Positions 8,814-17,281 of a stretch of DNA of 34,615 bases are shown one piece after another. Each line of letters starts with the position of its first letter. Position 1 is the stretch's first letter. The notes beneath the pieces are model-generated. The model was not told where the DNA came from. It saw only the letters and a list, made by a program, of their open reading frames with translations, and made no database searches. The DNA comes from an uncultured Akkermansia sp. (GTDB lineage Bacteria > Verrucomicrobiota > Verrucomicrobiia > Verrucomicrobiales > Akkermansiaceae): assembly GCA_947588645.1 (NCBI GenBank), contig CANPYO010000016.1, forward strand, positions 1 through 34,615. Reading direction: 5' to 3'. The position numbers and the translations under genes are program-made.

Positions 8814-9152
8814 ATGAGAGAAGACATGAGCCAGGAACGCGAGTACGGTGAGCAGCGGTTGGATGTATTGCTGCGTTGCTGGGGACTGGAGAATCATGAT
8901 TTAGTGCTGGCGGCGGGGCTGGAGGCTCAGCTCACGCACAAGCAGGTGCAGCGCGCGCGCCAAGGACGTCGTCTGACTCTAAAAATGATGCAGAAGATAG
9001 CCAGTGCTCTGAATGCCGCAATTGAGCAGCGAGTTGCGTCGTCCACTGTGGAGCCGTACATTTATCTTCATCGGGACCTGTTTTGCTATGCAAAGGGGTA
9101 CGATCCCGATTGGCAGGATCCCAACGCCATCCTTTACCCTGATCATGAGTGA
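8814..9152 (+). CDS. Small conserved protein with HTH-like segment
   Basis: A 112-residue protein. The segment LTHKQVQRARQGRRLTLKMMQKIASALN resembles the recognition region of Cro/C1-type helix-turn-helix proteins, with a basic helix between. This suggests DNA binding, but only weakly. The C-terminal part (EPYIYLHRDLFCYAKGYDP, DWQDPN) is not recognised. It sits 2 nt after the NlpC gene and overlaps xseA by 8 nt, so the three are translationally linked. An alternative start, ATG 8826, is preceded by AGAGAAG, one of the few SD-like sequences in the window, and may be the real start. Confidence 0.65.
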   Translation: MREDMSQEREYGEQRLDVLLRCWGLENHDLVLAAGLEAQLTHKQVQRARQGRRLTLKMMQKIASALNAAIEQRVASSTVEPYIYLHRDLFCYAKGYDPDWQDPNAILYPDHE

Positions 9153-10494
9153 GAGTGAGCCATGTAGCGTGACACAGTTACTCTCGCGCCTCAAGTATGC
9201 CGTGGAGAACGATGTAGGCGAGGCGAACGTGGTGGGTGAGATAGGCTCGTGCAAAGTGGCCAGTAGCGGACATGTGTACTTCACGCTCAAGGACGCCAGC
9301 GCGCAGTTAGCTTGTGTATTTTACCGCTACCAGGCTGCCTCTTGCCGCATATCCTTGCGCGAGGGACTGCGTGTGGAGCTGGCCGGTCGTGCAACGGTAT
9401 GGGAGGGGCGGGGAGCCTTGCAATTCGTAGTGAGCCGCGTGCGCGAGGCTGGGGTCGGCTCCTTGCAGCAACAGTTCGAGGAGATGAAACGCAGGTTGGA
9501 GGCTGAGGGCCTTTTCTCTGCCGACCGCAAGCGTCCCTTGCCACGTTATCCAGAGCGCATTGGGCTTATTACTTCTGCTTCCGGAGCTGTCATCCAGGAT
9601 ATGCGACATCGTCTGGAGCAGCGTGCGCCTTGGGTGCAGGTTTATTTGTTGCCGGTGCAGGTGCAAGGGAAGGGAGCAGAGCATGGGTTGGCGCGTGCGG
9701 TGCGGATGTGGAGCGAGCCGGATCGCTTTGGTTTGCCACCGGTGGATTTTGTGATTTTGGCGCGCGGTGGCGGTTCACTGGAGGATTTGTGGTGCTTTAA
9801 TGAGGAGGTGCTGGCACGAGCCATAGTGGCCAGTCGCGTACCTGTGGTATCTGCCGTAGGACATGAGACGGACTTTACCATTGCTGATTTTGTTGCCGAC
9901 TTGCGAGCGCCCACCCCCACAGCAGCTATTGAATTGACTACACCTGATGCGGCTGCATTGATGGAGACATTGGACAGCAGGGCTCTTACCTTGCGCAAGC
10001 AAATGGCGCGCGCTTTGGAAACGGCGCATTTGCGTCTGTTGGCGGTGGAGCGCAGTAAACTGCGGCGTCCCCAGGAATTGCTTATGCCTTTCGTGCAACG
10101 CTTGGATGTGCTACACGAAGAGATGAGCAGCTGCTGCGGTGCACGCATACAGGATGCAGCGCACCAGCTGGCGTTACACAGCGCTCGGTTGCAAGTCGGA
10201 CGCTTGCATTCTGCTTTGGAGCGTGCCAATGAGCGCTTGCAAAACGCTCTGCATGCGCTACGGGTGGGAGCACGAGCACGAACGGATCAATGGAAGGCCA
10301 ATTTACATGTGAACGAGGAGCGACTTGCCGCCGCTAGTCCGGCTCATGCCCTCAAGCGAGGCTTTGCTCTGGTACGTGCCGAAAACGGTAAATTACTGCG
10401 CCGTGCACAAGACGCACCGGCCGGTACAAGATTGCGCATCAGCCTGTCTGAGGGAGAACTGACGGCAGTAGCCGAGCAGGGCACACGCATTTGA
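9145..10494 (+). CDS. xseA: Exodeoxyribonuclease VII large subunit
   Basis: The catalytic subunit of ExoVII, which degrades single-stranded DNA in both directions in repair and recombination. Start ATG 9145 (MSESEPCSVTQLLSRLK) gives 449 residues, a normal family length, and begins with the OB-fold nucleic-acid-binding domain (GEIGSCKVASSGHVYFTLKD). A start at 9013 would overlap most of the upstream gene and is rejected. The central catalytic domain shows ITSASGAVIQDMRHR, ARGGGSLEDLWCFNEE, SAVGHETDFTIADFVADLRAPTP. The C-terminal half is the long coiled coil that binds XseB. No xseB-like small ORF lies next to it, so the small subunit must be elsewhere. Its start overlaps the HTH-like gene by 8 nt. 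Confidence 0.94.
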   Translation: MSESEPCSVTQLLSRLKYAVENDVGEANVVGEIGSCKVASSGHVYFTLKDASAQLACVFYRYQAASCRISLREGLRVELAGRATVWEGRGALQFVVSRVREAGVGSLQQQFEEMKRRLEAEGLFSADRKRPLPRYPERIGLITSASGAVIQDMRHRLEQRAPWVQVYLLPVQVQGKGAEHGLARAVRMWSEPDRFGLPPVDFVILARGGGSLEDLWCFNEEVLARAIVASRVPVVSAVGHETDFTIADFVADLRAPTPTAAIELTTPDAAALMETLDSRALTLRKQMARALETAHLRLLAVERSKLRRPQELLMPFVQRLDVLHEEMSSCCGARIQDAAHQLALHSARLQVGRLHSALERANERLQNALHALRVGARARTDQWKANLHVNEERLAAASPAHALKRGFALVRAENGKLLRRAQDAPAGTRLRISLSEGELTAVAEQGTRI

Positions 10495-10520
10495 GTCAAG
10501 TCAATCAGCGGAGGATGCAG

Positions 10521-10740
10521 GGCAAACGCATTTGAGAGAAGGTGATCAATGGAGGCAACAATCTTATTAACTGATATCCAAGTTTATACGCATCAAAAAC
10601 CGTGATAACCAGCGGTCATCATGATGACCGCTCTAAAGGAATCTCTGCATACGTTAATGACTCAAAAAATCTGCGCAACGCGCACATTATTAATAAATCG
10701 TAAATCGTACATGGCAAACGCATTTTCTAATGCGTTTGCC
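10521..10740 (+). repeat. Dispersed ~220-bp element A, copy 2
   Basis: Begins GGCAAACGCATTTGAGAG and ends in a hairpin (stem 10713-10724 with 10729-10740, loop TTCT; with flanks the stem reaches 15 bp). The outermost 12 bp of the two ends are inverted repeats. The middle holds a perfect 22-bp palindrome (AGCGGTCATCA and its complement, about 10611-10632) and two TCGTAMA heptamers. It lies between convergent xseA and psd; the end hairpin may act as a bidirectional terminator. Confidence 0.85.
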
Positions 10741-10758
10741 ATGGAGTTGACGCACTAC

Positions 10759-11658
10759 TCATGAACGGCGTGCAAAATGGTCACCGACATGGGCATAAAG
10801 TTCGTAGCCGCGTTCAGTCTGTTCCAGCAGATCCTCATCCATTTGTAAGCTCCCCGGCTCGAAAAGGCAAATGACTGTGGAGCCACCGAAACAGAAGTAG
10901 CCCTGCTGATCTCCCTGGTGTACGGGTTGTCCCGGGACGTATGTTTGATGGATAGACCCCACACCGGTGGCGCCAACAGCGACAATGGCCACATCTCCGA
11001 TATCTTCCGTGTGAAGCATAGTGAGCTGTCGTTGATTCCTCCAGAGCCAATCAAGCCTCTCTCGCAGACAAAACGGCGCAACACTTGCCAGAGCCCCTGA
11101 CAGACGCACGGCCGCATCTGCTACACCACCCGCCGGAAAATGGAAGCGGTGGTAATCCACCGGGCAAAGCCGCGAGAGCAAAAGGGGACCGTGCGCGAAG
11201 CGTTTCGCCAACTTTTCACTGCCCAGCAGAGCCGGTAAATCGAAACTCTGTCCCTTGACGTACACGCCGTGGATGGCAGAGGCGTCTTGCCAGCCACGGT
11301 GACGGCCGTCAGCCGGCAGGGCAAGGTATGGTTCGGGGCAGATGGGCCGCGATTCGGCTTTGAGTTCACGGATGAAAAAGTCGTTGAAAGAGGAAAAACT
11401 TTCGAGGGGGCGCAGCACTTCATCGACATTAATGTTGTAGTCGTGGATAAAGGCAGGGATTCTGCGCGCGCTGCGGCGCGTGCTCTGCCAAAACCCCAAG
11501 AGTCGCGAGAAGATACTACGCTTAATCAACAGATGCAGAGCCACTCGCCCGCAGCCTGTCCCATACACCCAGCGTAGTGAGCACTCACCGAGAATTTTTT
11601 CTTCCTCTGCTTGTTGTGTGTAGCGATTGAAAAAAATAACCGGCGAGGTCTTCTTCAT
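10759..11658 (-). CDS. psd: Phosphatidylserine decarboxylase proenzyme
   Basis: Converts phosphatidylserine to phosphatidylethanolamine at the inner membrane. Family motifs: FNDFFIREL, ALPADGR, KGQSFDLPALLG, RLCPVDYHRFHFP, and the self-cleavage site GGST (about 258-261). There the chain is cut before Ser260, which becomes the pyruvoyl cofactor. I place the start at ATG 11658 (MKKTSPVIFFNRYTQQ), giving 299 residues. The upstream in-frame ATGs (11700, 11676) lie in or before the promoter. It is monocistronic on the minus strand and convergent with xseA. No pssA is adjacent. Confidence 0.93.
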   Translation of the reverse strand: MKKTSPVIFFNRYTQQAEEEKILGECSLRWVYGTGCGRVALHLLIKRSIFSRLLGFWQSTRRSARRIPAFIHDYNINVDEVLRPLESFSSFNDFFIRELKAESRPICPEPYLALPADGRHRGWQDASAIHGVYVKGQSFDLPALLGSEKLAKRFAHGPLLLSRLCPVDYHRFHFPAGGVADAAVRLSGALASVAPFCLRERLDWLWRNQRQLTMLHTEDIGDVAIVAVGATGVGSIHQTYVPGQPVHQGDQQGYFCFGGSTVICLFEPGSLQMDEDLLEQTERGYELYAHVGDHFARRS

Positions 11659-11666
11659 GACCGCGG

Positions 11667-11696
11667 AGTGTACCATAGCTCCCTCACATGAGTCAA
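11667..11696 (-). promoter_or_regulatory. sigma70-type promoter of psd
   Basis: Minus-strand TTGACT (11696-11691), 18-bp spacer, TACACT (11672-11667). The ATG at 11658 is 8 nt further, predicting a leader of about 2 nt. Confidence 0.7.
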
Positions 11697-11717
11697 GCAT
11701 TTACGATCTGGAGACAG

Positions 11718-11928
11718 GGCAAACGCATTTGAGAGAAGTCAATCAACAGAGAAATTGCTCTTATTGACTGATATCACCGTTTATACGTATCAAAAATATC
11801 ATGACAACAAGCGATCATTATGATGTTGGCTCCAAAGGGATTTCAGCATACATTAATGATCCGAAAAAATCTGCGCAACGCGCACATTATTAACAAATCG
11901 TACATCGTACCTCGTACATCGTACATAG
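11718..11928 (+). repeat. Dispersed element A, copy 3 (3' end replaced)
   Basis: Starts GGCAAACGCATTTGAGAG and shares the core with copies 1, 2 and 5. It is the closest match to copy 1, including the AATCAACAGAGAAATTGCTC segment. After four TCGTA-heptamers (11898-11925) the usual AATGCGTTTGCC end hairpin is missing and an unrelated GGTAGACTTCGTCTGCC sequence follows. Confidence 0.78.
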
Positions 11929-11972
11929 GTAGACTTCGTCTGCCACCTTCGTAAATGGTTTGCGTGTTTGAA

Positions 11973-11996
11973 TTGCTTTTTCTTGGGACGGATGTG
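11973..11996 (+). repeat. Dispersed repeat C
   Basis: TTGCTTTTTCTTGGGACGG followed by ATGTG, 26 bp before the fucU -35 box; near-identical to the copy at 24300-24321. Confidence 0.7.
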
Positions 11997-12022
11997 CTTT
12001 CGATCGTCTCGGAATTTGAGAA

Positions 12023-12050
12023 TTGTCATTTGATGCACGTGTGATAAAAT
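12023..12050 (+). promoter_or_regulatory. Probable promoter of fucU
   Basis: TTGTCA (12023-12028), 16-bp spacer, TAAAAT (12045-12050); ATG at 12060 is 9 nt downstream, so the leader is about 3 nt. Confidence 0.62.
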
Positions 12051-12059
12051 AGCGGCGCT

Positions 12060-12485
12060 ATGCTGAAGGGAATATCACCTGTCATATCGCCGGAATTGCT
12101 CAAAACGCTTGCCGAAATGGGGCACGGGGATGAGATAGTCATTTCGGATGCGCACTTTCCGGGACACACATACAATGCGCGTGTACTTCGGGCGGACGGT
12201 GTAGGAGCAGATCAGTTGCTGGCGGGCATTGCTCCGCTTTTTGAACTGGATGCCTACGCCACGCCCGTCATCATGATGGCGGCTGTTCCGGGGGATGAAC
12301 TGGATCCGTCTGTGGAAACCAAATACCGCGCCGCATTAGGATACTGCGGCGACGTAGAGCGCGTGGAGCGCTACGCCTTTTATGAACGGGCCAAGGCAGC
12401 ATACGCCGTTGTCATCTCCGGAGAAACGGCAAAATACGGCAACATCATCCTCAAGAAGGGTGTTACCCCTCTCCCCCCGGCTTAG
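12060..12485 (+). CDS. fucU: L-fucose mutarotase (RbsD/FucU family)
   Basis: Interconverts alpha- and beta-L-fucopyranose so released fucose can enter the isomerase/kinase pathway. The 141-residue protein is colinear with FucU from the first residue: [24 protein letters not shown] with the conserved His22, the DAHFPGH loop, [15 protein letters not shown] and [11 protein letters not shown]. Full length for the family. It stands alone, with no fucose isomerase, kinase or fucosidase in the window, but its presence fits a bacterium that consumes mucin fucose. No Shine-Dalgarno is visible. Confidence 0.9.
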   Translation: MLKGISPVISPELLKTLAEMGHGDEIVISDAHFPGHTYNARVLRADGVGADQLLAGIAPLFELDAYATPVIMMAAVPGDELDPSVETKYRAALGYCGDVERVERYAFYERAKAAYAVVISGETAKYGNIILKKGVTPLPPA

Positions 12486-12489
12486 CCAG

Positions 12490-12629
12490 AGCAAACACAT
12501 TTGGGAGAAGTTGATCGGTTGAGGGAAGGCTCCTATGGACTGATGCCACCGTTGATACGTATCAAAAAAGTCTGAGCAACGCACGCGTTAAATCGTACAT
12601 CGGCAACCGCATTTTCTAATGCGTTTGCT
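12490..12629 (+). repeat. Dispersed element A, copy 4 (internally deleted, 140 bp)
   Basis: Keeps the 5' end (GCAAACACATTTGGGAGAAG), the GATACGTATCAAAAA word, a degenerate GCGCAACGCGC region and the 3' hairpin (12602-12613 with 12618-12629, loop TTCT). It lacks the central palindrome-bearing section. Confidence 0.75.
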
Positions 12630-12633
12630 CCAC

Positions 12634-12690
12634 ACGTGTCCCAATAAAATCTTCTCCGGGCTCATTCAACCCATTCCTCATGCGTTTCCC
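12634..12690 (+). repeat. Dispersed repeat B, copy 1
   Basis: CGTGTCCCAATAAAATCTTC and the next three bases (12635-12657), followed by GCTCATTCAACCCATT (12660-12675), are identical to 24015-24037 and 24040-24055. The right half, with CCTCATGCGTTT, is identical to 34275-34301. A diverged reverse copy is at 25941-25988. Confidence 0.75.
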
Positions 12691-12913
12691 ATGGATGAAG
12701 AAGGTAAGCCCGACAAGATGTCAAACCATTGGTGATTGAGCAAAGCCGTGAACGCCCCCGAGGGTTCGGAGTGGGATTGGACAAAAGCACAGCTTTCGCC
12801 CCTGCGGGGCAGCCCTGCGGGCTGGCTAATCGGCCTTCCAGCCGTCGGCCGCTTTCGCCCCCCGCGAGCCCTGCTCGCCGAACTTTGCAAATCGTAAATC
12901 GTAAATGGACAGG

Positions 12914-12934
12914 CTTCTTCTTGGGACGGATGTG
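12914..12934 (+). repeat. Dispersed repeat C
   Basis: CTTCTTCTTGGGACGGATGT plus G, 33 bp before the -35 box of the GTPase operon. Confidence 0.68.
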
Positions 12935-12966
12935 GTGCGTTTGCCCGGGTCTGATGTAGAAGCGGC

Positions 12967-12995
12967 TTGACTGAGCACGGGGGGCATGATATAAC
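12967..12995 (+). promoter_or_regulatory. sigma70-type promoter of the GTPase/GAP1-like operon
   Basis: TTGACT (12967-12972), 17-bp spacer, TATAAC (12990-12995). The ATG at 13009 is 13 nt past the -10, leaving a ~7-nt leader. This places the -35 box exactly where a longer TTG-started reading frame would begin, which argues against that start. Confidence 0.75.
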
Positions 12996-13008
12996 ATATG
13001 CCGCACGC

Positions 13009-14775
13009 ATGAGTAATAGATTGTACATCTTTGACTGCCTGAGCAAGAAATTGAGGATGGCTGACGCATCGTTCATGACGATAGGGCGAGGGCAGGGAAA
13101 CGTGTTTCGTTGCATGATGAGGGCTGAGTCCGGCGGCTCTTTTGCCATGCGGGGGGGCGTGTGCCGTTTTTTCCCGCATTCTACGATTAGCAGTTATTCT
13201 TTGAATGGGCAGAGTCTGCAGCAGGAATCTGAGGTGCAACCTGGTGTGCTTAATTTATTAGTTTTGGCGGGTGGATGTTTTGTTGTGTGGAATGGGGAGG
13301 AAAATCAGCTTCCTGATTTCAGCGGCTTTGATTCCGAAGAATGGTACGCCTACAACAAGACGACGGGTCAATGGAGTGCGGCGATGCGGCTCCGTGACCT
13401 TGCCGGGATACCTGCGAATTGGGTGGACAAGACGCTGGTGCTCTTCAAAGGACTCTCCTCTTGTGCATTTGAACTGAGAGATATTTTGGATGTGGTGCGG
13501 TTTGTGATGGAAGAGCGAGGGGAGGTGCCCAAGAGCTCTCAGGCAGCAGCCGTACCTGCAACTGCATCGTGGATGGAAGGGAAGGAAGACAAAGAAATAT
13601 GCTGCCCTCACTGCTGGCAGAGATTTCCCCTTTCGCATGCCTTGGCGGTTTCATCCCACCCCAAACTCACGGGCGATAGCATATTGGGTAAGAACGCTCC
13701 TCAGCGATTTACACCCGTCAATGTGGATCAACAAGGGATCCCGGTAGATGCTATGGGGGTGAGTGTCCGGGAGTACGCCTGCCCGTGGTGTCATCACAAG
13801 TTGCCGCCCTATTTCGAGCGTATACGCCAGATGATATTCTCCTTGGTGGGCATGGCAAACGCCGGTAAGACATATTACTTGACCACGATGCTGCATGAGC
13901 TGGAATATGCGTTGCCGCGAGAGTTCGGAATAACATTCCGTGATGCTGATTCATCAGGCAATGCTCCGCTCAATATGATGCGCGTTAAGTTGTTCAATGC
14001 TGTTGGACTTCAGGATGCTTACCTAGAACCAACGGCGGTGGAGAGTGACTTGTACCATGATGTGTGGAAGAAGGGGCAGTACGTTCGTGCGCCTCGTCCC
14101 CTCGTATATAGCCTCAGCCGTGAGAAAAAGACGTATACCATGGTCGTGTATGACACTGCTGGCGCCAGTTATGACCCGGACGACAGTACGAATGAGCTTG
14201 CAACCGGACATTTAGAGGCGGCATCGGCCATTCTGTTTCTCTTCGATCCCACGGTGGATATTGCATTCAGCAAAGTGATCAAAAACACGAAGGACACCAA
14301 GAAGCTTGGCGGTCAGCCAAGACAGGAACGCCAGGCGCTTATGCTTTCCGAGATGGAGATGCGCTTGCGGGCGGCGCTGCATCTTCCGCCGGAAAAGAAG
14401 CTGGATGTACCGTTGGCGGTGATAATCGGTAAGAGTGATGCATGGCAGGAGCTGCTTGGATCGGAGCCGCTGTTGCCGAGCGTGCGCAGTGGGCAGTTTC
14501 AGCCGAAATTTGTCGATGTCAATTCGAAGAGGCTGCGCGAGCTGCTTTTCAGTATATCCCCAAATATTTGCATGAACGCAGAGGCCATATCGACCAATGT
14601 GCGCTATTTTGCCGTGAGTTCATTCGGTGGAGATCCGGAAACCTTCACGGATGACCGTGGACAAGCTCATTTGGTGCCGCCGGATGGTGTCGTGCACCCC
14701 AATCGTGTGATAGATCCTGTGCTCTGGGCGTTGCATTGCAAGGAACCGAATCTGCTGCGCAAAATGAGCCTTTGA
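13009..14775 (+). CDS. FHA-like/zinc-ribbon GTPase (DO-GTPase-like)
   Basis: 588 residues. The start at ATG 13009 is set by the promoter. Visible architecture: an N-terminal FHA-like beta-sandwich (about 1-100; MTIGRGQGN and STISSYSLNGQSL echo FHA phosphothreonine-binding loops). Next is a GYF_2-like segment (about 110-160, from EEWYAYNKTTGQW to LVLFKGLSS). Two CxxC knuckles follow (CPHC 199-202, CPWC 258-261), likely one zinc ribbon. Last is a P-loop GTPase with G1 GMANAGKT (281-288), G3 DTAG (from Asp382) and G4 GKSD (Lys475, Asp477, replacing the usual NKxD). No membrane segment. I think it belongs with GTPases called DO-GTPases that pair with GAP1 proteins, but this is from memory of those families. 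It is followed after 14 nt by the GAP1-like gene, so the two probably act together. Confidence 0.7.
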   Translation: MSNRLYIFDCLSKKLRMADASFMTIGRGQGNVFRCMMRAESGGSFAMRGGVCRFFPHSTISSYSLNGQSLQQESEVQPGVLNLLVLAGGCFVVWNGEENQLPDFSGFDSEEWYAYNKTTGQWSAAMRLRDLAGIPANWVDKTLVLFKGLSSCAFELRDILDVVRFVMEERGEVPKSSQAAAVPATASWMEGKEDKEICCPHCWQRFPLSHALAVSSHPKLTGDSILGKNAPQRFTPVNVDQQGIPVDAMGVSVREYACPWCHHKLPPYFERIRQMIFSLVGMANAGKTYYLTTMLHELEYALPREFGITFRDADSSGNAPLNMMRVKLFNAVGLQDAYLEPTAVESDLYHDVWKKGQYVRAPRPLVYSLSREKKTYTMVVYDTAGASYDPDDSTNELATGHLEAASAILFLFDPTVDIAFSKVIKNTKDTKKLGGQPRQERQALMLSEMEMRLRAALHLPPEKKLDVPLAVIIGKSDAWQELLGSEPLLPSVRSGQFQPKFVDVNSKRLRELLFSISPNICMNAEAISTNVRYFAVSSFGGDPETFTDDRGQAHLVPPDGVVHPNRVIDPVLWALHCKEPNLLRKMSL

Positions 14776-14789
14776 ATAGTGGTCCGGTC

Positions 14790-17279
14790 ATGTCCTATCA
14801 GCTTATCTACACCACGCATGGGAAAGTAGCGAATGCTGCGGACTCAGTGACTCGGGTGGTGGCGCGCACGCAGACGATGCCGGCGCAGATGGTTCAAACG
14901 CTTGTCGACAGAGGCGCATTGCTACGTCCGGCAGACGCGGGAGATGCGCTTTTTTTATACAGCGCGGTTGAGTATGGCGGGGAAAAATACCACTTGTTGG
15001 GATCTGTACGGGAGAACAGGCAGCAGGGCGTAACGACGGTGCATTATCTGTTGCTCCGAGAGGATGAATGCAGGCGTATGGCGCAGGAGGATGCCCACGC
15101 CACTCCGGCAGGAATACTGCTTCTGTTGGAGCTGCAGAGATTTTGGGTCATTAGTTGGGAGGAGGAGCCTGTGCAATTGGAGGAACAGGAGGCTCGGCTG
15201 GCAGGGGAATGTCCGGCTGCAGAATCCTGTGCCACGTGGCAGGTGCTCACTGGTGATAGGGAAAATGCGCGCTTGTTGCTGAAGCCGCCGTACAACGCTC
15301 AATGCCTGCTGAGTGTGCCGGTTGGAACGAAGGCGCGGGATGCGCTGCGTTTGCTACATGAGAGTGATATGCTCAGTGAGGCGCGAGGCTGGGGAGCTGG
15401 ACTGTGTGTGAATGCAGGAGAAGAGCGGTTGCTTGGGCTATTCCAGCGCGTGGTGTGTGTGGCGCAGAGTCCATTGGTGCAGCAGGCGCAGCAGCAGCAG
15501 ATGCCCGTACTGTGTGTGCGCCCCGGCCTCATGGATGAACCTTCTGAGGCGCGGATCGGCGGGGAAATATCGTCCAGGTCCCCTGTGCCTGCCGGAGTGA
15601 GCATGTCTGTAAAATTGGCGGAAAAGACGCCTCAGACGCCGATTGTCCCATCGGATTCTCCGCTTAGCAGAATCCCTCTGATGCTGCCTTGTCATTATGC
15701 GGAAAGTGCTCCAGAGGGATTTTTTGAAAAACCTGTGGAAGAGAGAAGAGAGAGAGGAAGGTGGAGAGTAGCGGCAATAGTGGGGGTGAGCGTGGGAGTG
15801 CTGCTTGCTGCGGCGCTGTTGCCCGGTCTGTTGCAAAAAAAAGATCCTCCGCAGTCGGAAGAACATGCGCTGCGAGTGCCCGAGTCTCCCTCTGACCCAC
15901 CATCCCGGAATAAGGAGGAGAGGCAAACTGAGATTTCGGGAGGGGGATATGCGATGTCTGAGCAAACGGATGAAGCACGACCGAAGAAAGCCGATGCAGA
16001 AGATTACAAGCCTGGGGTTGTTGAACAACCGCATCTGTCCTCGGTTTCTGAATCTGCGAGGACCATGGGGTTGGAGATCGGAGCAGAGGATCAGGAAGCA
16101 ACAAATAGCGCGGAGGAGGCGATGGAAGGATCGCGCAAAGTGATCGTTGCCGGTCGTACGCTGCCGAAAGAATTGCTGCCGGAGGAGGTGAGTGTGGCGG
16201 ATCGAGGGGAATGTATTTTGCACTTCAAAACTTCAGAGGATCAGAAAGAGCGCCGGGTTATCCCGCTGCAACCGGGCGATACAGTATTGGAAGTTCGACG
16301 CATGTCAGACCATAGCGTGAGTGTTTCAGTGCTTCGCGGCGGCAAGCCGATGGATGATTTGCCGGTATTTACCATTACGGAAAAGAACAATAGGCTGGAA
16401 CGTATCACAGCGCATGGTAAAGCGGCAGCCGTGCAGCTTCCCTACTTCGATGAGCAAGGTGGCGTGAGCCACGCTGTCCTGTTGCCGGAATTGCGCGTGC
16501 GGGTAAGACCCGCTGGCTATTGCACCCCGCCGGTTGCCGCAGATGGCTTGGATTTGCACAATCTGAGCCAACTCTATGACCCTCATAACGAGGCGCGCGT
16601 CGTCAACCTCTCGGAGATCAAGTTACTGAGCACGCAGCGCAGTGAGCTCACTCCGGCAGGTTCACTCCGGTTGCCGGATTTCGGTTTGCAGAATGAGGTG
16701 CGTATCGCGTCCGCCGATGCGAGTTGCAGTGTGCGCGTACGCCCCGCAGAGTCGGCAGCACCTGGCATGACGGACTTCTCGTGGACCATTACTCGCAAAT
16801 TTGATTTTCGCAAGTACGTGGCGCTTTACTTCCGTAAGTTCGCCTTTGAGCCGCCGAAGTCTGACCGGGAGAAGAGTCGATATTGCTTCAACGACCTGTA
16901 CGGGTTGGTGAGTCAGCTCTCGGAAGAGAAAAATGCGAACCGCCGCGATGATAAGCTCGACCAGTATTTCGAGATGTTCCGCGATGAGGCTTTTGCGCAG
17001 TATGCGCGCGAGCATTGGATGCGTGACTGCCTGCAATTAACGCCGGCAGGCAGAGCGTTGAGCGGTGAACTGCGGAGGATGTTGCTCCGTCCCGAGAATA
17101 TTCGGAAGATTCGCCAATCGCTCCTGCAGTGTGTGGATGCGCAAGTGCGCAGAGCATACAGTATGCAGCGTAATCAATATTTGAGACACATGCCGATATT
17201 CACGCTGAGCCTGTCAGAAGTGAAACTCAGCTCGCAAAATAAGTTGATCTGGAGCTTCACCCTGAGAATCGGAAACTAG
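14790..17279 (+). CDS. GAP1-N2-like single-pass membrane protein
   Basis: 829 residues from ATG 14790 (MSYQLIYTTHGKVANAADS). An upstream ATG (14736) lies inside the GTPase gene and is less likely. The first ~320 residues resemble GTPase-associated protein 1 N-terminal domains, whose start reads roughly QLxYTSxxxGL...G and continues xGMPxxLVxRLExL; here TQTMPAQMVQTLVDRG. After a basic RRERGRWR comes one transmembrane helix (about 327-349, VAAIVGVSVGVLLAAALLPG), then a charged Pro/Ser/Glu-rich linker (about 350-450). A ~380-residue C-terminal part contains beta-rich and helical sections and ends FTLRIGN. Basic residues before the helix predict the N-terminal domain inside the cell with the GTPase and the C-terminal region outside. 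The next gene starts 2 nt later. The family link is an inference; the membrane topology is seen directly. Confidence 0.6.
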   Translation: MSYQLIYTTHGKVANAADSVTRVVARTQTMPAQMVQTLVDRGALLRPADAGDALFLYSAVEYGGEKYHLLGSVRENRQQGVTTVHYLLLREDECRRMAQEDAHATPAGILLLLELQRFWVISWEEEPVQLEEQEARLAGECPAAESCATWQVLTGDRENARLLLKPPYNAQCLLSVPVGTKARDALRLLHESDMLSEARGWGAGLCVNAGEERLLGLFQRVVCVAQSPLVQQAQQQQMPVLCVRPGLMDEPSEARIGGEISSRSPVPAGVSMSVKLAEKTPQTPIVPSDSPLSRIPLMLPCHYAESAPEGFFEKPVEERRERGRWRVAAIVGVSVGVLLAAALLPGLLQKKDPPQSEEHALRVPESPSDPPSRNKEERQTEISGGGYAMSEQTDEARPKKADAEDYKPGVVEQPHLSSVSESARTMGLEIGAEDQEATNSAEEAMEGSRKVIVAGRTLPKELLPEEVSVADRGECILHFKTSEDQKERRVIPLQPGDTVLEVRRMSDHSVSVSVLRGGKPMDDLPVFTITEKNNRLERITAHGKAAAVQLPYFDEQGGVSHAVLLPELRVRVRPAGYCTPPVAADGLDLHNLSQLYDPHNEARVVNLSEIKLLSTQRSELTPAGSLRLPDFGLQNEVRIASADASCSVRVRPAESAAPGMTDFSWTITRKFDFRKYVALYFRKFAFEPPKSDREKSRYCFNDLYGLVSQLSEEKNANRRDDKLDQYFEMFRDEAFAQYAREHWMRDCLQLTPAGRALSGELRRMLLRPENIRKIRQSLLQCVDAQVRRAYSMQRNQYLRHMPIFTLSLSEVKLSSQNKLIWSFTLRIGN

Positions 17280-17281
17280 CC

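Larger units (their letters stand above)
11659..12059. other. Repeat-filled intergenic region psd-fucU
   Basis: Between divergent psd and fucU. It holds the psd promoter, element A copy 3 (11718-11928), a GTAGAC/GTCTGC mini-hairpin, repeat C (11973-11996) and the fucU promoter. I see no gene in it. Confidence 0.7.
12486..13008. other. Repeat-rich intergenic region before the GTPase operon
   Basis: A 523-bp mosaic: element A deletion copy (12490-12629), repeat B (12634-12690), GC-rich hairpins of the GCCCCTGCGGGGC type (about 12797-12870), two TCGTAAA heptamers (12892-12905), repeat C (12914-12934) and the operon promoter (12967-12995). Short ORFs in it are built from repeat sequence; I see no gene. 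Confidence 0.7.

Noticed and set aside
9013..9144. Upstream start for xseA
   Set aside because: Would overlap most of the HTH-like gene and adds residues absent from the family; ATG 9145 begins the OB domain.
10521..10740. Element A as integron attC sites
   Set aside because: Hairpin ends are symmetrical without recognisable R boxes or extrahelical bases, no integrase, and copies do not delimit single-gene cassettes in one orientation.
12700..12960. Small ORFs in the repeat region before the GTPase operon
   Set aside because: They consist of hairpin and heptamer repeats shared with other intergenic regions, with no conserved protein signature.
12967..13008. Longer TTG-started version of the GTPase gene
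   Set aside because: The TTG is the first triplet of a good -35 box and the -10 box lies inside this stretch; ATG 13009 starts the FHA-like region directly.
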